Source of the DNA: Verrucomicrobiota bacterium
Lineage (GTDB): Bacteria > Verrucomicrobiota > Verrucomicrobiia > Chthoniobacterales > UBA10450
Length of the DNA: 19,596 nucleotides
Assembly: GCA_003219355.1 (NCBI GenBank)
Contig: QHOQ01000070.1
Coordinates: forward strand, 1 to 19,596
Direction of reading: 5' to 3'
The position numbers and the translations under genes are program-made. The notes beneath the pieces are model-generated. The model made no database searches. It saw only the letters and a list, made by a program, of their open reading frames with translations, and was not told the origin of the DNA. Below are positions 6,517 through 14,863 of the stretch, in pieces (within the stretch, counting starts at the first letter, position 1; each line of letters starts with the position of its first letter).

Positions 6517-8797
6517 GCTTGACCTTCCGAAATTGCTCACGCGCGAGCATCATAAGATTCATCTTGTCGGGGTGGCAGGCAGCGGGATGAGCGGTATCGC
6601 GGCACTTTTGCTCGAACTTGGGCATCAGGTTAGCGGCTCCGACAAAACTAGCACCGTGGAGACGGATCGATTGCAACGGCTCGGTCTGCGTTTTCACGAG
6701 AACCATCATGCGGACGACGCCAGCGACGCCGATCTCATTGTCTTTTCCTCTGCGATCACGATTAACAATCCGATCCTTTTGAGCGCACGTGATTTCGCGA
6801 AGCCAGCCGTGCGGCGGGCGGAGGCGCTTGCCGCCATTATGAGAACAAAACGCGCGATCCTCATCGCGGGAATGCACGGAAAAACGACTACCTCTGCGAT
6901 GACAGCGCACGTTTTGCGCGAAGCTGGCCTCCATCCATCGCATTACGTCGGTGCGGAAATTCCGATTCTCGGAAGCAATGCACATTGGGATCCGCTCGGC
7001 GAATATTTTGTTGCGGAAGGCGACGAAAGCGACGGGACGCTGCGCTGCTTTCACCCAGAGCACGCCCTCATTTTGAACATTGAAGAGGAGCACCTTGATT
7101 TTTATGTTGATCTTGCCGCAATCGAAAAAGTTTTCGCTCAGCTCATCGAGCAAACTACTGGGATACTTTTCTACAGCGCAGATGACGCCAATGCGGCTCG
7201 ATTGTGCGCTCAGCGAAAATCTGCAGTCTCATACGGATTTTCTGAAAACGCCGATTATCGCGGCACCGACATTGAATTGCGCGATTTTGCATCGGTTTTT
7301 TGTGTTTATCTTCGGGGTCAACGACTAGGTGAAGCCTTGCTGAATGTTCCCGGACAGCACAACATCCACAACGCCATCGGGGTAATCGCGCTGGCGAGCG
7401 AACTTGGGATTCCGTTTGAGAAAGTTGCCGATTCCCTTCGCAAATTTGAGCACGCTCGGCGGCGGTTCGAAATAAAATATGCCAGCGATCATTTTCTGCT
7501 GGTCGATGATTACGCGCATCATCCCAGTGAAATTCGAGCTACGCTCAAGACGGCAAGATCGACGCGCAGCAAACGCGTCCTCACGATGTTTCAGCCGCAT
7601 CGTTTTTCGCGAACCAAAGCGCTGTGCCATAAATTTGGAGGCGCCTTTGATGAGGCAGACCACGTTGTTGTGACTGATGTCTATGCCGCGAACGAGACCG
7701 CAATCCCTGGCATCAGTGGCCAAACCATCGCTGACGAAATCGCGCGTCATGGACATCGCGGAGTAAGTTATCAGCCGCGTTTCGAATGGGTCCATCGCAA
7801 TATCGGAAACATGCTCGACTCCGGCGATCTCGTTTTGAGCTTGGGTGCGGGCAATATTCACGAGCAATTGTCCATCTTGGCCGCTGATCTCGTGATTGCG
7901 GAGAAATTGAAAGCGATTGTTGGTGAAGAGGGCGAAATACGGCTTTACGAACCGCTTTCGAAACACACCACTTTGCGCGTGGGGGGTCCGGCGCAATTCT
8001 GGGTCGAACCACGCAACGAGAACGCGTTTGCGGAATTGATCCGCTCTTGCCGGGCTGAAGGTCTTCCGCTTTTCGTCATTGGCCGTGGCTCAAATTTGCT
8101 AGTGCGCGATGGTGGCATTCGGGGCGTTGTGGTCCATCCCCGCGGAGGCGATTTCGACAAGATTGAGGTTGATGGCAATGAAATAACAGCGGGTGTCGGC
8201 GCGAAATTAAAGGATATTGCCTACGCGGGTAAGGCAGCTGGGATTGGTGGCCTGGAATGGATGGAGGGCATTCCCGGCGCTGTCGGGGGCGGTTTACGCA
8301 TGAACGCCGGTGCGATGGGCGCACAAACTTTTGAGAACGTCGTGCGTGTCCGTTATCTCGACGTCGAAGGAAATCCGCACACGAAAACGCGAAACGAGCT
8401 GGAAGTGCATTACCGCAGCTTTCCTTTGCTTGAAAACAATTTTGCAGTTTCCGCGGTCTTTCGCGGCCAGCCTGCGCCGGCCGAACAGATCGCGCGAAAA
8501 TTGCACGCATCGCAGGAAAAGCGCCGCACCTCGCAGCCAATTGCGAAAAGCGCCGGATGCATTTTTAAAAATCCGCAGAATTGTCCAGCGGGACAATTGG
8601 TTGAAGAGCTGGGTTTGAAAAATTCGGGCGTCGGCAAGGCGCGCGTCTCGGAAGTGCACGGCAATTTTATTGTCAACGACGGCGGTGCTACCGCAGCTGA
8701 AATGCTTGAGTTGATCGAAAAGATCAAAACCATGGCGCGAGCGCGACGCGGGATTGAGCTGGAAACGGAAGTTCAAATTGTGGGAGAACCAGCATGA
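6500..8797 (+). CDS. murC/murB: MurC-MurB fusion: UDP-MurNAc L-alanine ligase / UDP-MurNAc (enolpyruvyl) dehydrogenase
   Basis: One 765-aa chain joining two steps of UDP-MurNAc-L-Ala synthesis. Residues 1 to about 465 are MurC: HLVGVAGSGMSG near the N-terminus, the P-loop GMHGKTTT at 124-131, EGDESDG, NIEEEHLDFY, GQHNIHN, DDYAHHPSE and QPHRFSRTK. Residues from about 478 are MurB, an FAD enzyme reducing UDP-GlcNAc-enolpyruvate: LSKHTTLRVGG, IGRGSNLLV, EWMEGIPGAVGG, MNAGAMG, HYRSF, then SAGCIFKNP at 684-692 and ELGLKNSGVG. The position equivalent to the E. coli proton-donor Ser229 is Cys687. No stop codon or internal restart is evident at the join, so a true fusion is likely. The MurB half makes UDP-MurNAc, the MurC substrate, so channelling is conceivable but unproven. 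The start overlaps murG by 17 bases and the stop overlaps ddl by ATGA. Confidence 0.95.
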   Translation: MKHGSELDLPKLLTREHHKIHLVGVAGSGMSGIAALLLELGHQVSGSDKTSTVETDRLQRLGLRFHENHHADDASDADLIVFSSAITINNPILLSARDFAKPAVRRAEALAAIMRTKRAILIAGMHGKTTTSAMTAHVLREAGLHPSHYVGAEIPILGSNAHWDPLGEYFVAEGDESDGTLRCFHPEHALILNIEEEHLDFYVDLAAIEKVFAQLIEQTTGILFYSADDANAARLCAQRKSAVSYGFSENADYRGTDIELRDFASVFCVYLRGQRLGEALLNVPGQHNIHNAIGVIALASELGIPFEKVADSLRKFEHARRRFEIKYASDHFLLVDDYAHHPSEIRATLKTARSTRSKRVLTMFQPHRFSRTKALCHKFGGAFDEADHVVVTDVYAANETAIPGISGQTIADEIARHGHRGVSYQPRFEWVHRNIGNMLDSGDLVLSLGAGNIHEQLSILAADLVIAEKLKAIVGEEGEIRLYEPLSKHTTLRVGGPAQFWVEPRNENAFAELIRSCRAEGLPLFVIGRGSNLLVRDGGIRGVVVHPRGGDFDKIEVDGNEITAGVGAKLKDIAYAGKAAGIGGLEWMEGIPGAVGGGLRMNAGAMGAQTFENVVRVRYLDVEGNPHTKTRNELEVHYRSFPLLENNFAVSAVFRGQPAPAEQIARKLHASQEKRRTSQPIAKSAGCIFKNPQNCPAGQLVEELGLKNSGVGKARVSEVHGNFIVNDGGATAAEMLELIEKIKTMARARRGIELETEVQIVGEPA

Positions 8798-9732
8798 AGA
8801 GGGACGACGCGCTACCCAGAAAAATCGCCGTCCTTATGGGCGGACCGGGCTCGGAACGCGAGGTTTCACTCGCGACCGGACATGGCGTTTCAAAGGCTTT
8901 GCGTTCGTTAGGCGTCGAAGTAGTCGATGTGGATGTACGGGATGAAAATTTCGAACTGCCCCCAGATGTCGACCTCGCGTTTCTTACGATTCACGGAACT
9001 TTCGGGGAGGATGGCCAACTGCAGAAAATTCTCGAAGATCGCGGTGTCGCTTACACCGGTGATGGGATAAAAGAGAGCTGCATCGCTTTCGACAAAATCC
9101 TCTCGAAAGAGAAATTTCGCGAAAACAATGTGACGACTCCGTATTGGGAAGTGGTGAAGTCGGGTCAGGATCCGACGATTCCGTTGCCAATCGTGGTGAA
9201 GCCGCCGCGGCAAGGCTCGACCGTAGGCGTTGTTATCGTGAAGGACGAGCGTGAGCTCGATTCCGCCTTGGTGGAAGCGGCGAAATACGACGGTGAATTG
9301 TTGATAGAACAATTTGTGCCCGGCCGGGAATTGACGGTTGGCATCCTCGGTGATCAAGCCTTGCCGATTCTTGAGATAATTCCGAAGGGCGGCTTTTACG
9401 ATTTCACAAACAAGTATCCCTTTCTGAATCCACAGGCTGGCGGTGGCGCTGAGCATGTTTGTCCGGCAAAGATCGATGATGACAAAACCAAGGAGATTCA
9501 AGATCTTGCCTTGAAGGCGCATCGCGCCATTGGTTTGCAGGTTTACTCCCGCGTCGATGTTCTCTTGCCCGAAAACGACGCGGCCACCGTTCTGGAAGTA
9601 AACACGATTCCCGGCATGACCGAGGCGAGCCTGCTGCCCGAAGCCGCTGCGGCCGCGGGCATTAATTATGTCGATCTTTGTGCGCGCATCATTGCACTTT
9701 CGCGGTCCAGAACGGAGGGAGCTCGCAGATGA
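8794..9732 (+). CDS. ddl: D-alanine--D-alanine ligase (Ddl)
   Basis: ATP-grasp ligase that makes the D-Ala-D-Ala dipeptide used by MurF. 312 aa, standard length. N-terminal domain: VLMGGPGSEREVSL, with Glu23 matching the E. coli DdlB Glu15 that orders the first D-Ala; then TIHGTFGEDGQLQ and CIAFDK. ATP-grasp part: VVKPPRQGSTVGV, IEQFVPGRELTVG, the FYDFTNKY loop containing the conserved tyrosine, and the metal/phosphate segment VLEVNTIPGMTEASLLPEAA. All expected catalytic positions look intact. Tight ATGA overlaps with the MurC-MurB gene upstream and ftsQ downstream indicate coupled translation. The Tyr in the FYDF/KY loop favours a normal D-Ala-D-Ala product over D-Ala-D-Lac, an inference from family knowledge. 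Confidence 0.96.
   Translation: MKRDDALPRKIAVLMGGPGSEREVSLATGHGVSKALRSLGVEVVDVDVRDENFELPPDVDLAFLTIHGTFGEDGQLQKILEDRGVAYTGDGIKESCIAFDKILSKEKFRENNVTTPYWEVVKSGQDPTIPLPIVVKPPRQGSTVGVVIVKDERELDSALVEAAKYDGELLIEQFVPGRELTVGILGDQALPILEIIPKGGFYDFTNKYPFLNPQAGGGAEHVCPAKIDDDKTKEIQDLALKAHRAIGLQVYSRVDVLLPENDAATVLEVNTIPGMTEASLLPEAAAAAGINYVDLCARIIALSRSRTEGARR
9714..9718 (+). promoter_or_regulatory. Ribosome binding site fixing the ftsQ start
   Basis: GGAGG lies 10 bases before the ATG at 9729 and inside the last codons of ddl. It decides for 9729 against an in-frame upstream start at 9678, which would add 17 residues (beginning MCAHHC) that do not look like an FtsQ N-terminus. Confidence 0.75.
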
Positions 9733-10799
9733 AAGTTGCTCAAAAACGTCGCCGGACAGGCAATCGGCGCGTTTCCAATTTGCACCAGCGACGACGTCAG
9801 CAGCACTTGTTAGATGTTAAGGTTCGCTCCCGCAGAGCCACGCAGCATCGCGCTCGAAAGGTTCTGGCTGTCTTCTCCAAATTAGCGTTCCTGGCCGGGC
9901 TCTGTGCTGCCATTTATATCGGTGCACGCGAAGGCGCAAAACGCTTTTTCTTCGAGAATCAGGACTATCAGTTGCGCACAATCGAGCTGCAGACGGACGG
10001 TACGTTGCAGCGCGAGCAGATCCTGAAAGTGGCCGATCTGCGCGAAGGTGAAAACATTTTCAGTATGAACCTGGGGCGCGTGCGCGAGAGTCTGCAGCGG
10101 CTTCCACAAGTCGATGAAGTGGAGGTTGTACGCAAACTGCCAGGGGAGATCGATATTCGTGTGGTTGAGCGAAAACCGGTTGCGTGGATTACGGGCGAAA
10201 AACAAGTTTCCGATCCATTTGTGTCAGATGCTGCTTTTCTTGTGGACGCGCGAGGTGTTTTGATGAAAGAAAAGAAGTTGTTGCCCGAATATCTGGGATT
10301 GCCGCTCATTTCAGGATGCTCGAGTGAATCGCTCGAGGCGGGAAAAGTCGTCGAATCACCCGAAGCAAAAACGGCGCTCGAGTTGCTCCGCTTGAGCACG
10401 CGTAGTTTTATGCAAATGAGATTTCAGATCCGTGAGATTGATGTTTCCAAAAGGTATTGCCTGGTGGTGAGCGACAAGAACCACACACGGGTCACGTTTG
10501 CATTAAATGATCTCGAGGCACAATTACAGCGTCTCGAACAATTTCTTGTTTATTGCGATGATTCAAAACAGGAACTCGAGACGGTGAATTTGCTTGTTCA
10601 GCGAAACATCCCCGTGACGTTCACGAAGCCGCCGGCCGCCGTCATCAATGACACGATTGAACCCCCTGTGGAACCGCGCATTTTGAAAGCAATTCCAGTG
10701 CACGAGCTGGCAAAGACCGCGCCATCGCCGGCGAAAGTGCGCACAAGTTTGACGCCGATCCCCAAAGCAGTTTCGGTCTCGCGGCAAAAGAAAGGCTAA
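9729..10799 (+). CDS. ftsQ: Cell division protein FtsQ
   Basis: Bitopic divisome scaffold protein that links early and late division proteins through FtsB/FtsL. 356 aa from ATG 9729. Seen: a very basic cytoplasmic N-terminus of about 44 residues rich in Arg/Gln, one hydrophobic segment at about 45-66, a POTRA domain at about 73-145 (starting with the YQLRTIELQTDG strand and ending in IDIRVVERKPVAWI), then a beta-rich domain (FVSDAAFLVDARGVLM, RVTFALNDLEAQLQRLEQFL). The last 50 or so residues are proline- and lysine-rich and probably disordered, an extension that minimal FtsQ proteins lack. The start overlaps the ddl stop (ATGA). Sequence similarity in FtsQ is weak in general, so position between ddl and ftsA is an important part of the call. 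Confidence 0.92.
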   Translation: MKVAQKRRRTGNRRVSNLHQRRRQQHLLDVKVRSRRATQHRARKVLAVFSKLAFLAGLCAAIYIGAREGAKRFFFENQDYQLRTIELQTDGTLQREQILKVADLREGENIFSMNLGRVRESLQRLPQVDEVEVVRKLPGEIDIRVVERKPVAWITGEKQVSDPFVSDAAFLVDARGVLMKEKKLLPEYLGLPLISGCSSESLEAGKVVESPEAKTALELLRLSTRSFMQMRFQIREIDVSKRYCLVVSDKNHTRVTFALNDLEAQLQRLEQFLVYCDDSKQELETVNLLVQRNIPVTFTKPPAAVINDTIEPPVEPRILKAIPVHELAKTAPSPAKVRTSLTPIPKAVSVSRQKKG

Positions 10800-10804
10800 T
10801 AGCG

Positions 10805-12013
10805 ATGGCGAGCAGCAATTTGATGATTGGCCTTGAGATTGGGACCTCGAAAATTTGCGTGGTCGTCGGTGAAAGCCGTCCCGATGGCGCGATCAAAATT
10901 CTTGGTGTGGGTCAGACGCCGTCACGTGGCGTGCGTAAAGGCGAGATCGTTGATTTTGAAACGGCGATGAAGTGTGTCCACGAAGCGGTAGTCGACGCCG
11001 AGCAAAAAAGCGACGTCATGATTCGGAGCGTATACGTCGCCGTTGCTGGGTCGCACCTTCAAAGCTTCAATAACCGCGGCTGTGTGATGCTGCCCGAAGA
11101 CCGCGATGAGATTGATGAGCAGGATGTCGAAGATGTAAAAATTAGTGCGCGGGAGGTCAGCATCCCCGCACAAAATGCCTTTCTGCATTCGATCATCCAG
11201 CATTACCACGTCGAAGGACAGGACGGCGTGCTTAATCCGGTCGGGATGCTCGGGCAAAAATTAGAAGCCGATTTTCATATCATCCACGGCGTGCGCACGC
11301 GCATTCAGAATACCATCCGATGTGTGAAAGAGTTGCCGCTCGACGTCGAGGACGTTGTCTTTGGCGGGCTTGCTTCTGCGCAAGTGGTTCTGACACAGCA
11401 CCAAAAAGATCTCGGCGCGCTGGTGATCGATATCGGCGGCGGCACGAGCGATTACATTTTATACGCTGATGGCGTGGTCAAGCAAAGCGGTTGTCTTGGG
11501 GTGGGCGGCGACCATATCACAAATGACATTTCGATGGGACTGCGAATTCCAATGGCGCGCGCTGAGAAATTAAAAATCGAGGAAGGCAGCTGCGTCCTCG
11601 GAAATTGTCTTCCCGGCGAGACAATTTTATTAAAGGACGACTCCGGTTTTGCCGGGAAGGAGATCGAGCGCGAGACTCTAAACACGATCATTCACTTACG
11701 GTTGCAGGAGAATCTTGAACTCCTCAAACGCAGGCTCGAAGAAGAACCATTCATTAATTACCTCGGTGGCGGTATTTTCATTACGGGTGGATGCAGTCTT
11801 CTCAACGGTATCGATCATCTCGCGCAAGAAATTTTCGAAATGCCCGCGCACGTAGCGCACGCGCAAACCGCGTCGGGATTGACTTCCGCGGTGGAAAACC
11901 CGCAATTTTCGACCGCGATCGGTTTGATCAAATACGCGCAAGCTGTGCAAACAGATCGCCCACGGCGAAGGTTTGGACGAATCTTCGGCAAATTCTTTAG
12001 CGGAATGAGATAA
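10805..12013 (+). CDS. ftsA: Cell division protein FtsA (actin-like Z-ring membrane tether)
   Basis: Actin-fold ATPase that anchors FtsZ to the membrane and recruits later divisome proteins. 402 aa. Phosphate-1 motif GLEIGTSKICVVVGE at about 9-23; an FtsA-type 1C region with KISAREVSIP and NPVGMLGQKLEADFHII; phosphate-2 motif DIGGGTSDY beginning at Asp209; adenosine motif GGIFITGGCSLLNGI around 320-335. The C-terminus (RRRFGRIFGKFF, about 387-398) alternates basic and aromatic/hydrophobic residues as expected for the amphipathic membrane-targeting helix. The gene follows ftsQ by five bases and is separated from ftsZ by 33 bases. The 1C-type insert and terminal helix distinguish it from MreB, DnaK and PilM. 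Confidence 0.96.
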   Translation: MASSNLMIGLEIGTSKICVVVGESRPDGAIKILGVGQTPSRGVRKGEIVDFETAMKCVHEAVVDAEQKSDVMIRSVYVAVAGSHLQSFNNRGCVMLPEDRDEIDEQDVEDVKISAREVSIPAQNAFLHSIIQHYHVEGQDGVLNPVGMLGQKLEADFHIIHGVRTRIQNTIRCVKELPLDVEDVVFGGLASAQVVLTQHQKDLGALVIDIGGGTSDYILYADGVVKQSGCLGVGGDHITNDISMGLRIPMARAEKLKIEEGSCVLGNCLPGETILLKDDSGFAGKEIERETLNTIIHLRLQENLELLKRRLEEEPFINYLGGGIFITGGCSLLNGIDHLAQEIFEMPAHVAHAQTASGLTSAVENPQFSTAIGLIKYAQAVQTDRPRRRFGRIFGKFFSGMR

Positions 12014-12046
12014 AAAATAGACAATCAATAACATCGAAGCGACCCA

Positions 12047-13447
12047 ATGATTCAGCTCAGCAAGAACTACAGTTTGCCCGAACGGCAGGAGGGATTTATT
12101 CCAATCAAGATTGTAAGCATTGGTGGCGCTGGTTTGAATGCGCTCGATCGGATTGTACTCGATGGCTTGGAAAGAGCCGATGCGGTCGCGATTAATACCG
12201 ATGTGCAGTCACTGGCCAGTTCGGTGGCGGCGCATAAAGTGCAACTCGGTCGCTCTGTAACCCGTGGTTTGGGCGCGGGCGGCGACCCGGAGCTAGGCTA
12301 TCAAGCAGCGGTGGAATCGGCTGACGAAATCCGCGAAGCGCTCGCAGACGCCAGAATGATTTTTATTTGCGCTGGCCTCGGTGGCGGCACTGGCTCGGGC
12401 GCCGCGCCATATGTCGCGCAACTCGCCCGTGAAGCCGGTTCGCTTGTCGTTGCGTTTGCCACTCTTCCATTTGCTTTCGAGGGTAAACGCCGTGGTGCAC
12501 AAGCGCGGGAGGCGCTCGCCCGGTTTAACGAGATCGCCAACGCGGTCATCTGCTTCGAGAACGATCAGATCGGCGACATGGTCGCGCCGAAAGCCGGAAT
12601 CCATCAGGCTTTTGCGACAGCGGATATCATGATCAGTCAAAGCGTTCGTTCCATTGTAAATCTCATTCAGCGGCCGGGGCTCATCCGCATCGGATTCGAT
12701 GACTTGCTTGCCGCGTTGCGTAGCCGCAATGGTCGTTGCTTGTTTGGTTTTGGTGAATCCGATTCGGCCAATCGCGCACACGACGCTCTCGCACAGGCGC
12801 TCAAAAATCCGCTGATGGATCGGGGCCGCATGCTGGCGGACGCGGCCCGTGTCCTAGTTCAAGTGGCAGGCGGACCCGGAATGACGTTATCCGAAGTAGA
12901 AATCCTGATGCAGGAGCTTGGTCGTCACGTAAACGAGCAGACGCAGATTCTGTTCGGCACGGCCGTGGACGGGCGGATGGGAGACCGCCTGAGCGTCACA
13001 ATCATTAGTTCGCTTGCAGCGGACGAGGATTCTATTCCGGAGCAGATTTATCCGGACCAGAATAGCGCACCCGCGACACCGCCCGTCTGGGGGCAATCTG
13101 AGGACGCTTCTCCGAAAGTCGACGGAGAGCTGGGACGAACTTCAGTGGACGGGTCCCAGCCTGCGGAGACGATTCCAATTGAGGAAGCGGCGACCGGCGA
13201 AACGCCCCTGCCGTCGGCGCCACCTGTGCTAAATAAATCTGAACCGCGCTTGATTACCCAGCAGACGAAGCCGGCGTTGACGAAAGAGGAGAAACCACCG
13301 TCTGAAAAAAATGTGCAGGCGAAACAGGAAGTCTTGCAGTTCGAGCCGGTTACGCGTGGTCGCTTTGAAAAAAGTGAACCGACCATCGTGGAAGGCGAGG
13401 ATCTCGATGTTCCCACTTATCTGCGGAAGAACATCAAGGTAAAATAA
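12047..13447 (+). CDS. ftsZ: Cell division protein FtsZ with atypical T7 loop
   Basis: Tubulin-like GTPase forming the Z ring. 466 aa. Nucleotide-binding side: IGGAGLNALDR, AINTDVQSL, GLGAGGDPELG, the tubulin signature GGGTGSG at 112-118 and PFAFEGKRR. The T7 synergy loop, which completes the neighbouring subunit's GTPase site, reads PGLIRIGFDD. Compared with the usual NxDxxD it is RxGxxD: Arg214 and Gly216 replace Asn and the first catalytic Asp, while Asp219 is kept. A linker of about 125 residues rich in Pro, Glu and Lys ends in the conserved C-terminal peptide DLDVPTYLRK (452-461) that binds FtsA. The intact linker and tail argue for a working FtsZ rather than a decaying copy. It is the last gene of the cluster. 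No strong Shine-Dalgarno precedes ATG 12047. Confidence 0.96.
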   Translation: MIQLSKNYSLPERQEGFIPIKIVSIGGAGLNALDRIVLDGLERADAVAINTDVQSLASSVAAHKVQLGRSVTRGLGAGGDPELGYQAAVESADEIREALADARMIFICAGLGGGTGSGAAPYVAQLAREAGSLVVAFATLPFAFEGKRRGAQAREALARFNEIANAVICFENDQIGDMVAPKAGIHQAFATADIMISQSVRSIVNLIQRPGLIRIGFDDLLAALRSRNGRCLFGFGESDSANRAHDALAQALKNPLMDRGRMLADAARVLVQVAGGPGMTLSEVEILMQELGRHVNEQTQILFGTAVDGRMGDRLSVTIISSLAADEDSIPEQIYPDQNSAPATPPVWGQSEDASPKVDGELGRTSVDGSQPAETIPIEEAATGETPLPSAPPVLNKSEPRLITQQTKPALTKEEKPPSEKNVQAKQEVLQFEPVTRGRFEKSEPTIVEGEDLDVPTYLRKNIKVK

Positions 13448-13451
13448 ATCT

Positions 13452-13474
13452 GCCGTCGACGCAGCTGTGACGGC
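13452..13474 (+). terminator. Weak candidate hairpin after ftsZ
   Basis: GCCGTC (13452-13457) and GACGGC (13469-13474) can pair around an 11-base loop five bases after the ftsZ stop. Only a short T run (TTTT at 13481-13484) follows a few bases later, so intrinsic termination is doubtful. It lies in the 69-base gap between the convergent ftsZ and amidohydrolase genes, where a terminator would be expected. Confidence 0.3.
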
Positions 13475-13516
13475 TCCAGATTTTGCCCCGCCAGAAACAC
13501 ATCAGCCAGATCGGCT

Positions 13517-14860
13517 TTATTTCTTCATCAACTCCAACACCGCGGTCGTCATTCCGATAATTCCGACTCGGATCGTCGGTTCGGGCACGGGCGCGAATTT
13601 GCTCGAATGCAGGGTTGGCAATTCTTTTCCTGCCTGTTTGTACTCCGCGATCTTTGCTGGCTCGACTGCTCCGAAGTGAAAATCAACCGCCGGAATCGAG
13701 TGGCCCGGCAGGCTATATTCGGAAAAATCTTCCCCGCCCATCGTGGGATCGACCATCTGGACGTTCTCGTCGCCGAGTGCTTTTTTCCAAACAGCGATAA
13801 GCCGCTTCGTAAGGTCGGGATTATTGTAAGTCGCGGGCGTAAATTGATCTTTGGCGACGCTGACGATTGGAGCGCACTCCGCAGGAATTCCCGCAGCCGC
13901 CGCGATCCCTTTCGCGATCTGATCAATCGCGGCCAACACACGGTCGCGCACGTCCCCTTTATAGGTGCGCACGGTCAACTGCATTTTCACTTCATCCGGG
14001 ATAATGTTGTGCTTCGTGCCGCCATGAATTGAACCGACTGTCACCACGACCGGATCAATGGGATTATTTTCTCGGCTGGCAATTGTTTGCCACATGTTAA
14101 TCATTTCCGCGGCGAGCACGACCGGGTCTTTCGTTTTGTGCGGATACCCACCGTGTCCGCCCACGCCTCGGACGGTGACGTCGACCGAATCGACATTTGC
14201 GGACGTGTAACCTTCGGTTACACCAATGCGGCCAGTTTCAAGATCGGCCTTGTCATGAAAACCGAGCGCAAAATTCGGTTTCCCGAATCGATCGTAGAGC
14301 CCGCCCTTAAGCAACGCGCGGGCGCCGCCGATTGCTTCTTCCGCCGGTTGACCCACAAAAATAATCGTCCCCGCCCATTGATCTTTCAGATGCTGTAATG
14401 CTCGCGCAGTGCCGATGAAGGCAGCGATATGAGCATCGTGACCGCAGGCGTGCATCACGCAAACTTCCTGACCGCTGTCATTTTTAGTATTAACTTTGCT
14501 CGCGTAGGGCAGCCCGGTCTCCTCCTTCACCGGCAACGCGTCCATGTCGGTACGGACGAGCACTGTCGCCCCCTCGCCATTCTTCATCACGCCGATCACT
14601 CCGTAACACTTCAGATTTGGCTTGTCGTATTTGCCGAAATTTTCGGTCACGTCGCAACCCACAGCGCGCAATTCCTTCGCCACGATTGCCGCCGTGCGTT
14701 CTTCATGTCCTGATAATTCCGGATGGGTGTGGACGTCTTTGTAAATCGCGAGCAGTGACGGTAGTTCCGCATCGGCGAGTGATTGCGGTGTCTGTTGCGC
14801 AGTTGCGAGCGCCGAGACCAGCGTTAATACCGACAAGATTGAGAAGAAACGAACCTTCAT
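13517..14860 (-). CDS. Secreted M20D-family amidohydrolase/carboxypeptidase
   Basis: Zinc/manganese amidohydrolase of the M20D group (relatives hydrolyse N-acyl amino acids, hippurate, indole-acetyl amino acids). 447 aa from ATG 14860. A signal peptide is clear: MKVRFF, a hydrophobic core and an ATA-QQ cleavage site near residue 21. Motifs in order: HTHPELSGHE, VRTDMDALPV, the metal-binding HACGHDAH, GQPAEEAIGGA with the catalytic and metal glutamates, GVGGHGGYPH in the dimerisation (lid) domain, GGTKHNIIP, and TMGGEDFSEY near the C-terminus. All expected metal ligands look present. An ATG at 14869 would add three residues, but it lies inside a palindromic repeat arm, so I prefer 14860. Converges on ftsZ. 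The true substrate cannot be told from sequence; being exported, it may act on peptides or acylated amino acids. Confidence 0.93.
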   Translation of the reverse strand: MKVRFFSILSVLTLVSALATAQQTPQSLADAELPSLLAIYKDVHTHPELSGHEERTAAIVAKELRAVGCDVTENFGKYDKPNLKCYGVIGVMKNGEGATVLVRTDMDALPVKEETGLPYASKVNTKNDSGQEVCVMHACGHDAHIAAFIGTARALQHLKDQWAGTIIFVGQPAEEAIGGARALLKGGLYDRFGKPNFALGFHDKADLETGRIGVTEGYTSANVDSVDVTVRGVGGHGGYPHKTKDPVVLAAEMINMWQTIASRENNPIDPVVVTVGSIHGGTKHNIIPDEVKMQLTVRTYKGDVRDRVLAAIDQIAKGIAAAAGIPAECAPIVSVAKDQFTPATYNNPDLTKRLIAVWKKALGDENVQMVDPTMGGEDFSEYSLPGHSIPAVDFHFGAVEPAKIAEYKQAGKELPTLHSSKFAPVPEPTIRVGIIGMTTAVLELMKK

Positions 14861-14863
14861 TCT

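Noticed and set aside
6473..7153. 226-codon open frame on the - strand opposite murC
   Set aside because: It lies wholly against a well-identified MurC coding region, its translation is rich in Arg/His/Cys without recognisable motifs, and it is explained by the codon bias of the opposite strand.
7325..7996. 223-codon open frame on the - strand opposite the MurC-MurB junction
   Set aside because: Antisense shadow of the fusion gene; no ribosome binding site or recognisable domain.
8908..9522. 204-codon open frame on the - strand opposite ddl
   Set aside because: Antisense to a complete, motif-rich Ddl; no domain or start signal of its own.
9678..9728. Upstream ftsQ start at 9678
   Set aside because: Would overlap ddl by 55 bases and add an unlikely MCAHHC leader, whereas ATG 9729 has a good Shine-Dalgarno and the usual ATGA overlap.
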